Notes: generated by a model from the sequence alone, not told the origin. Shown: positions 42,888 to 51,716, counted from the stretch's first letter. The stretch is 64,000 nucleotides of DNA from Bog-159 sp049511415 (GCA_049511415.1 JBEKYC010000078.1:1-64000), one strand, 5' to 3'. A program made the numbers and translations.

Positions 42888-43484
42888 ATGAAGTTAGTAA
42901 GAATTTTGGGTGTTTCCCTCCTGGCCCTGGTGGTTTCATCCGATCTCGCCTCCGCGCAGTTTCGCCGGTTTGGCGGACTGGGGCGGCGTGCGGGATCCGG
43001 CCAATGGTCCAGAAGCTCAACTGTCACCGGCAAGAATGGCAAGCAGGCGACTATCAATTCCAGCGGCTCATATGGCAATGGCCAGTTCAGCAAGGACAAG
43101 AGCATCACTGGTCCCAATGGCAAGACTGGCACGGTAGACAGCTCCGGCACTTACGGAAACGGTCAGTTCAGCAAACAAACGACCGCCACCGGTCCGACTG
43201 GCAAAACCGCCACGGTCGATACCACCGGAACTCGCGGTAACGGTCAGTTCACCAAGGACAAAACCATAACTGGTCCGAACGGGAAGACCACAACCATAGA
43301 CACAACCGGAACGAAGGGGAATGGCGAATTCAGCAAGAACAAAACCATAACCGGTCCTAACGGGAAGCAGGCGACAGTCAATACGACCGGAACTTATGGG
43401 AACGGTCAGTACACCAAGCAGAAAACCGTGACCGGCCCTGGCGGAAAGTCAGTCACTACCGACACCACGGGCCAGCGGAATTGA
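42888..43484 (+). CDS. Secreted protein made of six 27-residue Gly/Thr/Asn-rich repeats
   Basis: The ATG at 42888 gives 198 residues; AAGGAGG lies 14 bases upstream, a long spacing. A signal peptide (VRILGVSLLALVVSSDLASA) is followed by a short basic stretch. Five full repeats and one partial repeat of 27 residues follow from residue 45 to the end. Each contains TGPNGK, a DTTGT or SSGT core and GNGQFSK. The pattern of alternating polar residues with Gly-Asn turns suggests a beta-solenoid or extended adhesin-like structure. I know of no function. Confidence 0.8.
   Translation: MKLVRILGVSLLALVVSSDLASAQFRRFGGLGRRAGSGQWSRSSTVTGKNGKQATINSSGSYGNGQFSKDKSITGPNGKTGTVDSSGTYGNGQFSKQTTATGPTGKTATVDTTGTRGNGQFTKDKTITGPNGKTTTIDTTGTKGNGEFSKNKTITGPNGKQATVNTTGTYGNGQYTKQKTVTGPGGKSVTTDTTGQRN
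43020..43481 (+). repeat. Tandem 81-bp coding repeat, six units
   Basis: The five complete 81-bp units begin at 43020, 43101, 43182, 43263 and 43344, and a sixth partial unit at 43425. The fourth and fifth units are the most alike (ACCATAACYGGTCC start). Unit length is constant, so divergence has been by substitution only. Confidence 0.8.
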
Positions 43485-43486
43485 GC

Positions 43487-44617
43487 TTAGAACTTCCCGA
43501 GTTCTTCGGCCAGCGCCTTGGGGCCTTTCTTGCGGTACAGGTCCATCAGGCGCTGCTCTTCGGGTGAAGGCTGCAGGACGCCCAGAAGCTGGGCGCCAGC
43601 AAGCGAGTCGCGGCCCGGAATCCAGACCGTGCCATCGGCGAACTCCACTTGTCCGACGAAACCCTTGATGCCGGCAATCGAGACCGGGCCGCCGCCGTCT
43701 TTGGAAATATGCAGGACCGTGTCTTGCAGCACGCGGCTGGTGCTTCCGGCCTTCAGGTTAAACTGCGGGCCGGACGCCGGAACCGACGCTGCCATGAACT
43801 GATTGCCTTGCCGGTCGGTCACGATCCAGCCCACTTCCACGTATCGCACCTGCTTGGCTGTAACATTGCGCACGTCGATGCGGGGGTTGCGGGCTTCGTT
43901 GCCGGCGACTTCGGCCCATCCTTGAACGGGTTCGACCGGTGCGCCTGGAAACTGCAAAAACGCAAATCGCACGTTCCGATCGGCGGACGCAACGGAGGCC
44001 ACCGCTGCCCCGCGGGAAACCTGCACGTCGAACCGCGGGCGCTGCGCCTCGCGGCTCAGGCATTCGAGCATGGCCTGCTTCAGCCCTTCCATGCCGCGCG
44101 CCGCCAGCACGGTCTTGAAATACTTCCGGTCGCGCTGGGCTTCCATCTCCCAAGCCGTCATCGACCGGCGCGAATCCAGCCGGTTCGGACCGTAGAAGGA
44201 GAAATCCTGGAACAGAACGCCATCCAGATTGACCTGCACCAGCGGACCGCTTCCCATCTGCATGGGGCGCAACAGCCGCAGGTTGATGCGCACGGGGAAA
44301 TTCTGGTTCGGGGCTACGTCCAGGCTGGGAACGGAAACGGAAGCTTTGCCGCCCGGGGTGACTTCCTGCGCCGCCACCAGCAATGTCACGCTGCGCACGC
44401 GGCTCGGGCTCGAATTGCGCAGGGTCAAGGCTACGTCCAGATCGAGCACCACGGCGCTGCCGCGCTGGCTGGCGTGCGATTCGCCCAGGTTCGCCGAAAC
44501 CACCGTCACCGGCGAATCGGGCGGCACATTAATTTTGAACGCGTTGTCGAGCGGCCGGTCCTGCGCGTGGGCCGCCGCCAGCGCCGCCACGAATAAGATT
44601 GCGAATTTACTGAACAT
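43487..44617 (-). CDS. Exported hypothetical protein, third gene of the sigma/anti-sigma operon
   Basis: The ATG at 44617 gives 376 residues with a signal peptide (MFSKFAILFVAALAAAHAQ). The mature protein contains beta-sandwich-like stretches (VVLDLDVALTLRNSSPSRVRSVTLLVAAQE; VRYVEVGWIVTDRQGNQFMA) and a helical C-terminus (SPEEQRLMDLYRKKGPKALAEELGKF). The start overlaps the anti-sigma gene by 11 bases. It is likely the periplasmic sensor or effector linked to the sigma/anti-sigma pair; no homologous function is known to me. Confidence 0.75.
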   Translation of the reverse strand: MFSKFAILFVAALAAAHAQDRPLDNAFKINVPPDSPVTVVSANLGESHASQRGSAVVLDLDVALTLRNSSPSRVRSVTLLVAAQEVTPGGKASVSVPSLDVAPNQNFPVRINLRLLRPMQMGSGPLVQVNLDGVLFQDFSFYGPNRLDSRRSMTAWEMEAQRDRKYFKTVLAARGMEGLKQAMLECLSREAQRPRFDVQVSRGAAVASVASADRNVRFAFLQFPGAPVEPVQGWAEVAGNEARNPRIDVRNVTAKQVRYVEVGWIVTDRQGNQFMAASVPASGPQFNLKAGSTSRVLQDTVLHISKDGGGPVSIAGIKGFVGQVEFADGTVWIPGRDSLAGAQLLGVLQPSPEEQRLMDLYRKKGPKALAEELGKF

Positions 44618-45173
44618 ACACGTCATTAATGGTCACGTGACCGTCGGCATCCACATAGCCGGCCCGCATGGAACCTTGGGCGCCAGCCGAGTAGGTCACG
44701 CTACCGGATTGTTCATGGATCAGGCTGAGAGTCTCCCCGCCTTGATCCAGCTCGATGCCGTTGGCGGTGGTGCGCAGGATCGCGCTGCCGTTGGCCGCAA
44801 TCGGCGCCGCCGGGGGGGCGGGACGCTGCAAATAAAGACCGGCAACCAGCAGCGCCATGCCGCAGGCGCAGGCCGTCAGGGCGCGGGCATTGGAGAGCCA
44901 GGAGAGTGGTCCGCTGGGCGACCCCTCCCGCACGCATTCTCCGGCCGCCAGGCCCAGACGGATGTTGGCTTTCATCTCGCCGGCCAGCCGGTTCCACGAA
45001 ATCTCCGGCAAAGTATTGAGTTCCGTCAGACTCTGCGATACCGCCGCGAACGCCTGCACCTCGCCGCGGCACTCGCGGCATCCGGCCAGGTGGCGCGCCA
45101 CGCGTTGGCGCCCGAGCCAGCCTAAATCGCTGCCGGCATACAGCGCCAGATCGGATTGACTGGGGTGCGTCAT
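44607..45173 (-). CDS. Anti-sigma factor with zinc-finger (zf-HC2) domain
   Basis: The ATG at 45173 overlaps the sigma-factor stop by four bases (ATGA). The 188-residue product has the anti-sigma zinc motif HLAGCRECRGEVQAF at about residues 28-42. A membrane segment (RALTACACGMALLVAGLYLQ) follows, and a C-terminal periplasmic part of about 75 residues. It is expected to hold the cognate ECF sigma factor at the membrane until a signal arrives. Confidence 0.88.
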   Translation of the reverse strand: MTHPSQSDLALYAGSDLGWLGRQRVARHLAGCRECRGEVQAFAAVSQSLTELNTLPEISWNRLAGEMKANIRLGLAAGECVREGSPSGPLSWLSNARALTACACGMALLVAGLYLQRPAPPAAPIAANGSAILRTTANGIELDQGGETLSLIHEQSGSVTYSAGAQGSMRAGYVDADGHVTINDVYVQ

Positions 45174-45694
45174 GGCTTCCTCTTTTGCATATACGTTCTT
45201 AGCTTGGTGCGCGCATTGGCGATGTGCGACCGCACCGTCGCTTTGGAGCAATTTAACATGCGCGCGACTTCCTCGGCGGGTAGGCCTTCCACATCACGCA
45301 GCATCAGCGCCGCCCGCTCCCGCGCGGTCAACAGCCGCAAACCGTCTTCCAGATACTCGCGCTGTTCGGAGCGCAGCAGAATCTGTTCGGGACTCTCGTC
45401 GTGGCTTTCCGGCGCCGCGTCGATTTCACAATACGAAACCCGTCCGCTGCGCCGCAGGAAATCGATCGCCGTATTGGTGGCGATGCGCGAAAGCCAGTGA
45501 GCCGCTTTTTGCTCGTCCTTGAGCTGTTCCTGCCGCTGCAGCGCCTTGATAAAGGCTTCCTGGGTCAGATCCTGGGCATCGGCAACGTTGCCCACAATCC
45601 GGTATATTTGCACGAAGATCCGCCGTAGGTTGCTGGAAACAAACCTGTTTTGCCGCTCCAGCAGATCCAGGCCAGGGTCGACGGCTTCGTTCAT
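45170..45694 (-). CDS. ECF-family RNA polymerase sigma factor
   Basis: The ATG at 45694 (MNEAVDPGLDLLERQNRF) gives 174 residues. Region 2 reads VQIYRIVGNVADAQDLTQEAFIKAL and HWLSRIATNTAIDFLRR. Region 4 reads LTARERAALMLRDVEGLPAEEVARMLNCSKATVRSHIANARTKLR, a complete helix-turn-helix. Longer in-frame starts exist, but upstream codons look non-coding. Translation is coupled to the anti-sigma gene. Confidence 0.92.
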   Translation of the reverse strand: MNEAVDPGLDLLERQNRFVSSNLRRIFVQIYRIVGNVADAQDLTQEAFIKALQRQEQLKDEQKAAHWLSRIATNTAIDFLRRSGRVSYCEIDAAPESHDESPEQILLRSEQREYLEDGLRLLTARERAALMLRDVEGLPAEEVARMLNCSKATVRSHIANARTKLRTYMQKRKP

Positions 45695-45819
45695 CAGGGC
45701 GTATATAACGGCTTCCACGGTCCTATCAAGATGACGCGGAAAGCTCCGAAACGTGGAACTTAAAGCGCACGGGTGTTTCCCGCGAGCGACACTCTCTGAT
45801 TTTAGCTGGTCGGCGGTTG

Positions 45820-45825
45820 TATAGT
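45820..45825 (+). promoter_or_regulatory. -10-like TATAGT box just before small ORF
   Basis: TATAGT ends four bases before the ATG at 45830, and there is no Shine-Dalgarno sequence. A leaderless transcript for the thiolase operon is possible. Confidence 0.4.
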
Positions 45826-45829
45826 GGTG

Positions 45830-46054
45830 ATGGATGAACCAGCGACGAAGGCGCCGTCCCAAATGACCGATGCGCAACGATTGTATTGGGCTATCGGCGT
45901 GACAAGCGCCGACGTGATGCTCGCGATGCTTGGGAACGCCTTGATGTTCAGGCCCCTGCTGGTGAAGGTCGGCCGTCTGGAGACGCGGATCGGTGCGTTA
46001 GAGGCAGCCCTGGACCGGATGTTTCGTTCGCTGGCGGAGAGACAGAAGCTATGA
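45830..46054 (+). CDS. Small membrane-associated hypothetical protein
   Basis: The 74-residue product has a hydrophobic segment (WAIGVTSADVMLAMLGNALMF) followed by a coiled-coil-like heptad stretch (VKVGRLETRIGALEAALDRMF). The stop overlaps the thiolase ATG by four bases, so it leads the operon. Function is unknown. A GTG at 45824 in frame is a possible earlier start. Confidence 0.65.
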   Translation: MDEPATKAPSQMTDAQRLYWAIGVTSADVMLAMLGNALMFRPLLVKVGRLETRIGALEAALDRMFRSLAERQKL

Positions 46055-47211
46055 GACCTGTAGTTGTAGCAGGGATCGGCAAAACGGCATTTGGCGCCTT
46101 TGCGGACCGCGACCTGCGTTCGCTGGCGGTCGAGGCCGGCGAAAAATGCCTCAAAAACGGCCACGCCGATCCGTGCCAGATCGATGCGTTTTTCCTGGGG
46201 AATTTCGCGGGTCCATCCTTCGTGGGCCAGAATCATCTGGGGCCGTACGTTTCGACCGCGCTGGGCATTCAGGGCGTGCCGTCCACGCGCGTGGAAGCGG
46301 CCTGCGCGTCGAGCGGATCTGCGTTTTTCCACGCTTTCACGGGCGTCGCCAGCGGCGTTTACGATCTCGTCCTGGTGGCCGGTGTGGAGAAAATGACGTC
46401 GCAGACCACGCCTAAAGTCACCGAAATCCTGGCTTCGGCCGGCGACTGTTCCGGCGAGATCAAAGCCGGTTCCACGTTCGCTTCGCTGTTTGCTATGATC
46501 GCACGGCGGCACATGCACGACTTCGGCACGCGCCGCGAACACTTGGCGGCGGTGGCGGTGAAGAATCACGCCAATGGCGCGTTGAATCCGGACGCGCACA
46601 TGCGCAAAGTAATCACCATGGAGCAGGCTATGGCCGGCAAGCCCATCGCCGATCCGCTGAATCTGTACGATTGCTCGCTGATCAGCGATGGGGCCGCCGC
46701 GGTCCTGCTGGCGTCCGCCGATCGCGCGCGGGATTTTACGGACAAGCCGGTGCAGGTGCTGGGCATCGCGCAGGCTTCGGATTTCGTGGCGCTCGATCAG
46801 AAGCCGGACATCACTACTTTTCCGGCCGTGCGCCGCGCGTCGCAGAAGGCCTATCAAATGGCCGGTGTGGGTCCCGCGGACATACAACTCGCGGAATTGC
46901 ACGACTGTTTCAGCATCGCGGAAATCATTGCCATGGAGGATCTGGGATTCGTGCCGCGCGGCGAGGGCGGACCTTATACGCTTGACGGCCACACCGCACG
47001 CACCGGCGAAAAGCCCATCAATACCAGCGGCGGATTGAAGTCCAAGGGGCATCCGGTAGGCGCCACCGGCGTGGCGCAGATCTGTGACTTGGTGTTGCAG
47101 ATGCGCTGCGAGGCGGGCGAGAGGCAGGTGCCGCGGCACTCGCTGGGGCTGGCGCAGAACCTGGGCGGCTCCGGCGCGACCTGCGTGGTTACGATTCTGG
47201 GGACGGTATGA
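46051..47211 (+). CDS. Thiolase-family acyl-CoA acetyltransferase
   Basis: The 386-residue product has the thiolase fold. The nucleophilic cysteine is in VEAACASSGSAFFHA. The C-terminal active-site blocks are AELHDCFSIAEIIAMEDLG and NTSGGLKSKGHPVGATGVAQI with the catalytic His. This is the SCP2/SCP-x-like or degradative type whose members often need a DUF35 partner. That partner-like gene follows with a four-base overlap. Beta-ketoacyl-CoA cleavage or condensation is the family reaction; the substrate is unknown. Confidence 0.92.
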   Translation: MRPVVVAGIGKTAFGAFADRDLRSLAVEAGEKCLKNGHADPCQIDAFFLGNFAGPSFVGQNHLGPYVSTALGIQGVPSTRVEAACASSGSAFFHAFTGVASGVYDLVLVAGVEKMTSQTTPKVTEILASAGDCSGEIKAGSTFASLFAMIARRHMHDFGTRREHLAAVAVKNHANGALNPDAHMRKVITMEQAMAGKPIADPLNLYDCSLISDGAAAVLLASADRARDFTDKPVQVLGIAQASDFVALDQKPDITTFPAVRRASQKAYQMAGVGPADIQLAELHDCFSIAEIIAMEDLGFVPRGEGGPYTLDGHTARTGEKPINTSGGLKSKGHPVGATGVAQICDLVLQMRCEAGERQVPRHSLGLAQNLGGSGATCVVTILGTV

Positions 47212-47417
47212 GCGGCGAAACTGGAACGATTTATACCGAGACCGTGGTTCACCTGGCGCCCGAAGCGTTTGTCTCGGAAGTGCCTTACCAGACCGCCATC
47301 GTGACGCTGGATTCCGGCGGCCGGATCACCGGCCGTATATTGGGCGAACGGGTGGTGATCGACGACCGCGTGTCGTTGGTGGAAACGCGCGACGGCGTGC
47401 CGTTCTTCCGCAAATGA
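47208..47417 (+). CDS. DUF35-type OB-fold protein without zinc ribbon
   Basis: The 69-residue product contains a single OB-like beta-barrel sequence (PYQTAIVTLDSGGRITGRILGERVVIDDRVSLVE). It has no Cys pairs, so it is the OB half of a DUF35 protein lacking the rubredoxin-like ribbon. Standalone DUF35 partners assist SCP2-type thiolases. Overlaps by ATGA on both sides couple it to the thiolase and aminotransferase genes. Confidence 0.75.
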   Translation: MSGETGTIYTETVVHLAPEAFVSEVPYQTAIVTLDSGGRITGRILGERVVIDDRVSLVETRDGVPFFRK

Positions 47418-48580
47418 AGCTCGCCGAACGCATGCAGCGGATCCGGACCGAATCCGCGTTCGATGTGCTGATGCGCGCGCGGGCGCTCGAAGCGCGGGGC
47501 CGTAGCGTCATTCATCTGGAGATCGGCGAGCCCGACTTTCCAACGCCAGAGCACATTGTGGAGGCCGGGCAGCGCGCGATGGCCGACGGCTGGACGCACT
47601 ACGGTCCGACGCCCGGCTATCCGGAATTGCGCGCGGCGGTGGCGGAAGACGTCTCGCGGCGGCGCGGCATTCGCGTAGGTGCGGAGCACGTCTGCATCGT
47701 GCCCGGCGGCAAGCCCATGATCTTTTTTCCGATGATGGCGCTGCTCGAACCGGGCGACGAGGTGATTTATCCGAATCCCGGCTTTCCGATTTATGAGTCG
47801 ATGATCCGCACGCTGGGCGCTACACCGGTGCCCATCCCGCTGCTGGAAAGCCGCGGCTTTTCTTTCGACCTGGATTTGCTACGCGACAAGCTGAGCCCGC
47901 GGACCAAGATGATGGTGCTGAATTCGCCGGAGAATCCCACCGGCGGCGTGATCCCGGAGGACGATATGCGTGCCATTGCGGGTATGGTGCGGGAGCGCGA
48001 TCTGATCGTGCTGTCGGACGAGATCTATTCGCGGATTTATTACGGCGAGCCGCCGGTATCCATCGCGAGTTATCCGGGCATGCTGGAGAAGACGATTATT
48101 CTGGATGGCTTCTCGAAGACCTACGCCATGACGGGCTGGCGGCTCGGCTACGGCGTGATGCCTGTGTGGCTGGTGGATGCGGTCACCAAGCTGTTGGTGA
48201 ACTCGTGTTCGTGCACGGCGAGTTTCACGCAGCGCGCAGGGGTCGCGGCGTTGTGCGGTCCGCAGGCGCCGGTAGATGCGATGGTGGCCGAGTTCCGGCG
48301 GAGGCGCGCCGCATTTTGCGAGGGGTTGAACCGCATTCCGGGATTTAGCTGCACGCCGCCCGGAGGGGCATTTTATGCGTTCGCCAACGTGCAGGGGACC
48401 GGCATTCCGTCCAAGCAACTTGCCGATCTGCTGCTGGAAGAGGCCGGCGTCGCGGGACTGAATGGCGGGTCGTTCGGTGATTCGGGCGACGGCTATATCC
48501 GCTTCAGTTATGCGAATTCGCTGGAGAATTTGATGGAAGCGGTGGCGCGGATTGAGAAGGCCGCGGTTCGCTGGGTGTAA
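47414..48580 (+). CDS. Class I/II PLP-dependent aminotransferase (aspartate aminotransferase-like)
   Basis: The start is the ATG at 47414, overlapping the previous stop. The 388-residue product has VIHLEIGEPDFPTPEHI, HYGPTPGYPELRAAVA, LNSPENPTGG and the PLP lysine in DGFSKTYAMTGWRLGY, followed by the conserved C-terminal arginine region (GYIRFSYANSLE). It converts an amino acid to its keto acid. Coupling to a thiolase suggests a pathway that joins amino-acid and acyl-CoA metabolism, which is inference. Confidence 0.93.
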   Translation: MKLAERMQRIRTESAFDVLMRARALEARGRSVIHLEIGEPDFPTPEHIVEAGQRAMADGWTHYGPTPGYPELRAAVAEDVSRRRGIRVGAEHVCIVPGGKPMIFFPMMALLEPGDEVIYPNPGFPIYESMIRTLGATPVPIPLLESRGFSFDLDLLRDKLSPRTKMMVLNSPENPTGGVIPEDDMRAIAGMVRERDLIVLSDEIYSRIYYGEPPVSIASYPGMLEKTIILDGFSKTYAMTGWRLGYGVMPVWLVDAVTKLLVNSCSCTASFTQRAGVAALCGPQAPVDAMVAEFRRRRAAFCEGLNRIPGFSCTPPGGAFYAFANVQGTGIPSKQLADLLLEEAGVAGLNGGSFGDSGDGYIRFSYANSLENLMEAVARIEKAAVRWV

Positions 48581-48594
48581 CGCCCATGTCGACG

Positions 48595-49321
48595 TTAACG
48601 ATTCGCCTGGAGCAGATGAGCCTGCGCTTCTGACGACCTGAGCCAATCGGAGAGGGACGCGGCGCGCTCGGATGCTTGCTCCTTCAGGATAGGTTGCAGT
48701 GCCCAACGACAGACGCTGCCAGCCTCGTGAAATCCTCCCAGGAAATGGAGTTGAGCGTGAGGGCCGGCCTCCAGCAGCTTTTCCTTCAACGGCGAATCGG
48801 GAAGGGACGCCATGACCGTTTCCAGCGGCTCCGTTTCGAGCCGATCCAATGAATCAGGGGCCGCGGCATAAGTGCCACTCTTAGCCTGACAACTCAACTG
48901 TCCCAGGAAAGTACCCAGCCGGTGGAACCGCATCCGTTCGATTAGCTCCGGGTCGCCCTCACCGGCTGCTGCGCCATCGCCAAACAGCACGGCTCGCACA
49001 CGTAGAACCCAATCCGAACCCTCCCACCCAAGGTTGAATTTGACCGTCTTCGTTTCCCCAGGTTTCCATGCCGGCGCATAGGTGGGTGCGGGTGCCGCTC
49101 GTGAGCGGGGCGGTGCTGACAATGAAAAGGTCCAGCCCCGTGATCGGTCTTCCGGAAACGTTTTGTAGGGTAATCGACGTGGTCCTGCCCGGCGCGTCGA
49201 TCGTCACGACGGCGACGGCCTTGGTGCGGTAGTCGATTGTACACGAGCCCCTGCGATCTTGGGCACCTGCGAGAACAACCCAGGCCAGCATGGCCAGAGT
49301 GCACCGGCCAAATTGAGTCAC
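48595..49321 (-). pseudogene. Frameshifted gene for an exported hypothetical protein
   Basis: A GTG at 49321 encodes a leader (CTLAMLAWVVLAGAQ) and a beta-rich start (CTIDYRTKAVAVVTID, SITLQNVSGRPITGLDLFIV). Near 49085-49100 the sense passes to another frame. That frame continues YAPAWKPGETKTVKFNLGW, EGSDWVLRVRAVLFGDG and a helical end to the stop at 48595. One-base loss or gain explains the break. I do not recognise the family; NVSGRPITG and KPGETKTVKF are common in Acidobacterial secreted proteins. Confidence 0.65.
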
Positions 49322-49337
49322 GAGGTCCTGCCTGGGG

Positions 49338-50225
49338 TCAGTGATACCGCGCGCGGGTGAGGCGGTCCAGCACTCCGGCCCATTCCGGCGTATCAGGTGG
49401 GCGCTCCACGGCGATCCATTCGAGACGCTCATTGTCCAGACGATGCAGGGCCGCGTACAGCGCCGCCGCGTATGCAGCAGGATCGGCGGGCATCTCGTGA
49501 CCGATACGTAGCCAGGCGCCCCGGCCAGCAGGGGCCGGATCGCCGGCGGATAGCAGCAGCAAAGGTGTGCGCGGGCGATAGTGCCGCGGATGCATTCCCG
49601 GCGCCGCATGCGCACCAACGGGAGTCTCCGCGCTGCGGATCGGGCCGATCAGCGCTTCCATTTCAGGCAATGGAATCACCCCCGGCCGCAGCAAAACGGG
49701 ATGCGGACCGGCCAGCGACAGCACGGTGGATTCGATGCCGACGGCCGCCGGTCCGCCATCCAGCACCAGATCGACCGCGCTGCCCAGCGATTTGCGCACA
49801 TGCTCGGCGGTCGTTGGCGAAAGCCCGGTAAACGGATTGGCGCTGGGCGCGGCGATGGGCACGCCCGCGGCGTGGATCAGCGCCAGCGCCATGGGATGCG
49901 AGGGCATGCGCAGACCCACCGTGGCCAAACCGGCGGTGACGATATCCGGAATCAACGGCTGCTTGGGCAGCACCAAGGTTAGTGGTCCGGGCCAATAGCG
50001 CCCGGCCAACCTGTCGGCGGCGTCAGGCCATTCAGTCACCAGCCCGCGCGCCATGGCGATGGAGTCCACATGCACGATCAGCGGCGACTCGCGCGGCCGT
50101 CCCTTAGCCGCAAAGATGCGGGCAACCGCCGTGGCATCGAACGCGTTGGCGCCTAAGCCGTAGACGGTTTCAGTGGGAAAGGCAACCAGCCGGCCGGCGC
50201 GAATCAACTCCGCCGCGTCTGGCAT
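49338..50225 (-). CDS. L-threonylcarbamoyladenylate synthase (TsaC/Sua5)
   Basis: The 295-residue product makes threonylcarbamoyl-AMP, the precursor of t6A in tRNAs. The YrdC domain is clear: RLVAFPTETVYGLGANAFD, KGRPRESPLIVHVDS and PLTLVLPKQP. After about residue 200 a shorter C-terminal part is present (MHPRHYRPRTPLLLL, a Sua5-type end). The length, 295, is intermediate between TsaC and full Sua5. It is followed on the same strand by the broken exported gene and preceded by prfB, whose stop touches its start. Confidence 0.93.
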   Translation of the reverse strand: MPDAAELIRAGRLVAFPTETVYGLGANAFDATAVARIFAAKGRPRESPLIVHVDSIAMARGLVTEWPDAADRLAGRYWPGPLTLVLPKQPLIPDIVTAGLATVGLRMPSHPMALALIHAAGVPIAAPSANPFTGLSPTTAEHVRKSLGSAVDLVLDGGPAAVGIESTVLSLAGPHPVLLRPGVIPLPEMEALIGPIRSAETPVGAHAAPGMHPRHYRPRTPLLLLSAGDPAPAGRGAWLRIGHEMPADPAAYAAALYAALHRLDNERLEWIAVERPPDTPEWAGVLDRLTRARYH

Positions 50226-51362
50226 TATTCCGGCAAATCGTCCTTGCCGTCGCCCGCGATTTTACCCGTCTTGCGGAAAACGAGATAAGCGTGGATCAAC
50301 GGCTCAAGATCGCCTTCCAGCACGCGATCGACGTCGCCGATGGCCAGCTTGGTGCGATGGTCCTTGATCAGGCGGTACGGCGCCAGCACATAGCTGCGGA
50401 TCTGGCTGCCAAAGTTGATATCCAGCTTCGAAGCCTCGGTTTTGGCGGCTTCGGCGCGCTTCTTCTCCAGCTCGAATTCGTAGAGCCGCGCGCGCAATTG
50501 CTTCATGGCGCTGTCGCGGTTTTTATGTTGCGAGCGCTCGTTCTGGCACTGCACCACGATGTTGGTGGGCAGGTGCACGATGCGCACGGCGGAATCGGTC
50601 ATGTTGACGTGCTGGCCGCCGGCGCCGCCGGAGCGGAAGGTATCGATGCGCAGATCGTCGGGCTTGATGTCGATCTTGATTTCGTCGTCCACCTGCGGAT
50701 ACACGAACACGGAGGCAAACGAAGTGTGCCGGCGGGCATTGGCGTCGAAAGGCGAGATGCGCACCAGCCGATGCACGCCGATTTCGGATTGCAGCAAGCC
50801 GTAGGCGTTATCGCCGTTGACTTCAAAGGTCACAGACTTGATGCCGGCGCCTTCACCCTCCAGCCGGTCCGTAACGACGGTATTGAAGCCGTCGCGCTCG
50901 GCCCAGCGCAGGTACATGCGCAGCAGCATCTCGGCCCAGTCCTGGCTTTCGGTGCCGCCGGCGCCCGGATGTATCGTGACGATGGCGCTGCGCGCATCGT
51001 TCTCGCCGGAGAGCAGCATGGCGGTTTCGACGCGCTCCAGCAGTTGCTCGAATTCCTGTATATCGCGCTCGATATCGCCGTTGACGTTCTCGCCTTCGCG
51101 GGCCAGTTCGAACAGCGTGTCCAGGTCGGAACTGAGCGCCGCAATGCGCGACTCGTTGCCGAGCGTCTCTTCCAGGCGCTTGCGCCGCTGCATGATCTTC
51201 TGGCTCTTCTCGGGCTGATTCCAGAAGTCCGGCGCGGCGACTAGCTCTTCTATCTTTTGCAGTTTGGTTTTTTGCGCGGGCGCGTCAAAGATACCTCCGC
51301 ACGGCCAGGGCCTGTTCGCGGAGGGGAGTGTACTGGCGTTCCAGTTCGTCTAGCGGGATCAT
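50225..51362 (-). CDS. prfB: Peptide chain release factor 2, expressed by programmed +1 frameshift
   Basis: RF2 releases peptides at UGA and UAA. The first 25 codons start at ATG 51362 (MIPLDELERQYTPLREQALA...). They end in CTT-TGA-C. A +1 shift continues DAPAQKTKLQKIEELVAAPDFW and then the main frame to the stop at 50225. The GGQ catalytic loop (GGAGGQHVN) and the anticodon tripeptide SPF (RISPFDANARRH) are present. The total is about 378 residues. The shift makes RF2 level self-regulating, as in other bacteria. Confidence 0.95.
51284..51300 (-). promoter_or_regulatory. RF2 programmed +1 frameshift site
   Basis: On the minus strand the sequence is GCGGAGGTATCTTTGAC. It has a Shine-Dalgarno-like GGAGG (51298-51294), then three bases, then CTT followed by the in-frame TGA (51287-51285) and C. 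This matches the canonical prfB recoding signal. Confidence 0.93.
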
Positions 51363-51394
51363 GACACTCTCATCCTAGCACCGAACCGCGCGCT

Positions 51395-51649
51395 TCAGCG
51401 CTTGGCGGCGGCCTGCTGGACGGTCTCGGCGCAGGGGCTCCACTGACCGACGTGTCCGAAGTTCAATACCGCGACGACGCCGCAGCGCGTGTCGCCCTTG
51501 CGGCGGCGATGCACGATGGTGCGCTCGCAGCCGCCCAGTTCCGCGGCGCAGCGGTATACGTCGCCGCTCAGCCCCGGGCGTTTGTAGACCAGGTTGAGTT
51601 GTCCACAGAACGGGCATTTCATATCGCCGTTGATAGGATGGTATTTCAT
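51395..51649 (-). CDS. Small zinc-ribbon protein
   Basis: The ATG at 51649 has AAGGAG eight bases upstream and gives 84 residues. The motif CPFCG near the start and YRC...GGCERT about 25 residues later form a likely four-cysteine zinc ribbon. A basic patch (HRRRKGDTRCG) follows. It could bind nucleic acid. No domain name is recognised. Confidence 0.65.
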   Translation of the reverse strand: MKYHPINGDMKCPFCGQLNLVYKRPGLSGDVYRCAAELGGCERTIVHRRRKGDTRCGVVAVLNFGHVGQWSPCAETVQQAAAKR

Positions 51650-51716
51650 CGAGACTGCTCCTTCGCCTGACGGCATAAAAACATTATGCACTAAAGTTGT
51701 TTCGGCGTAAAGCAGG

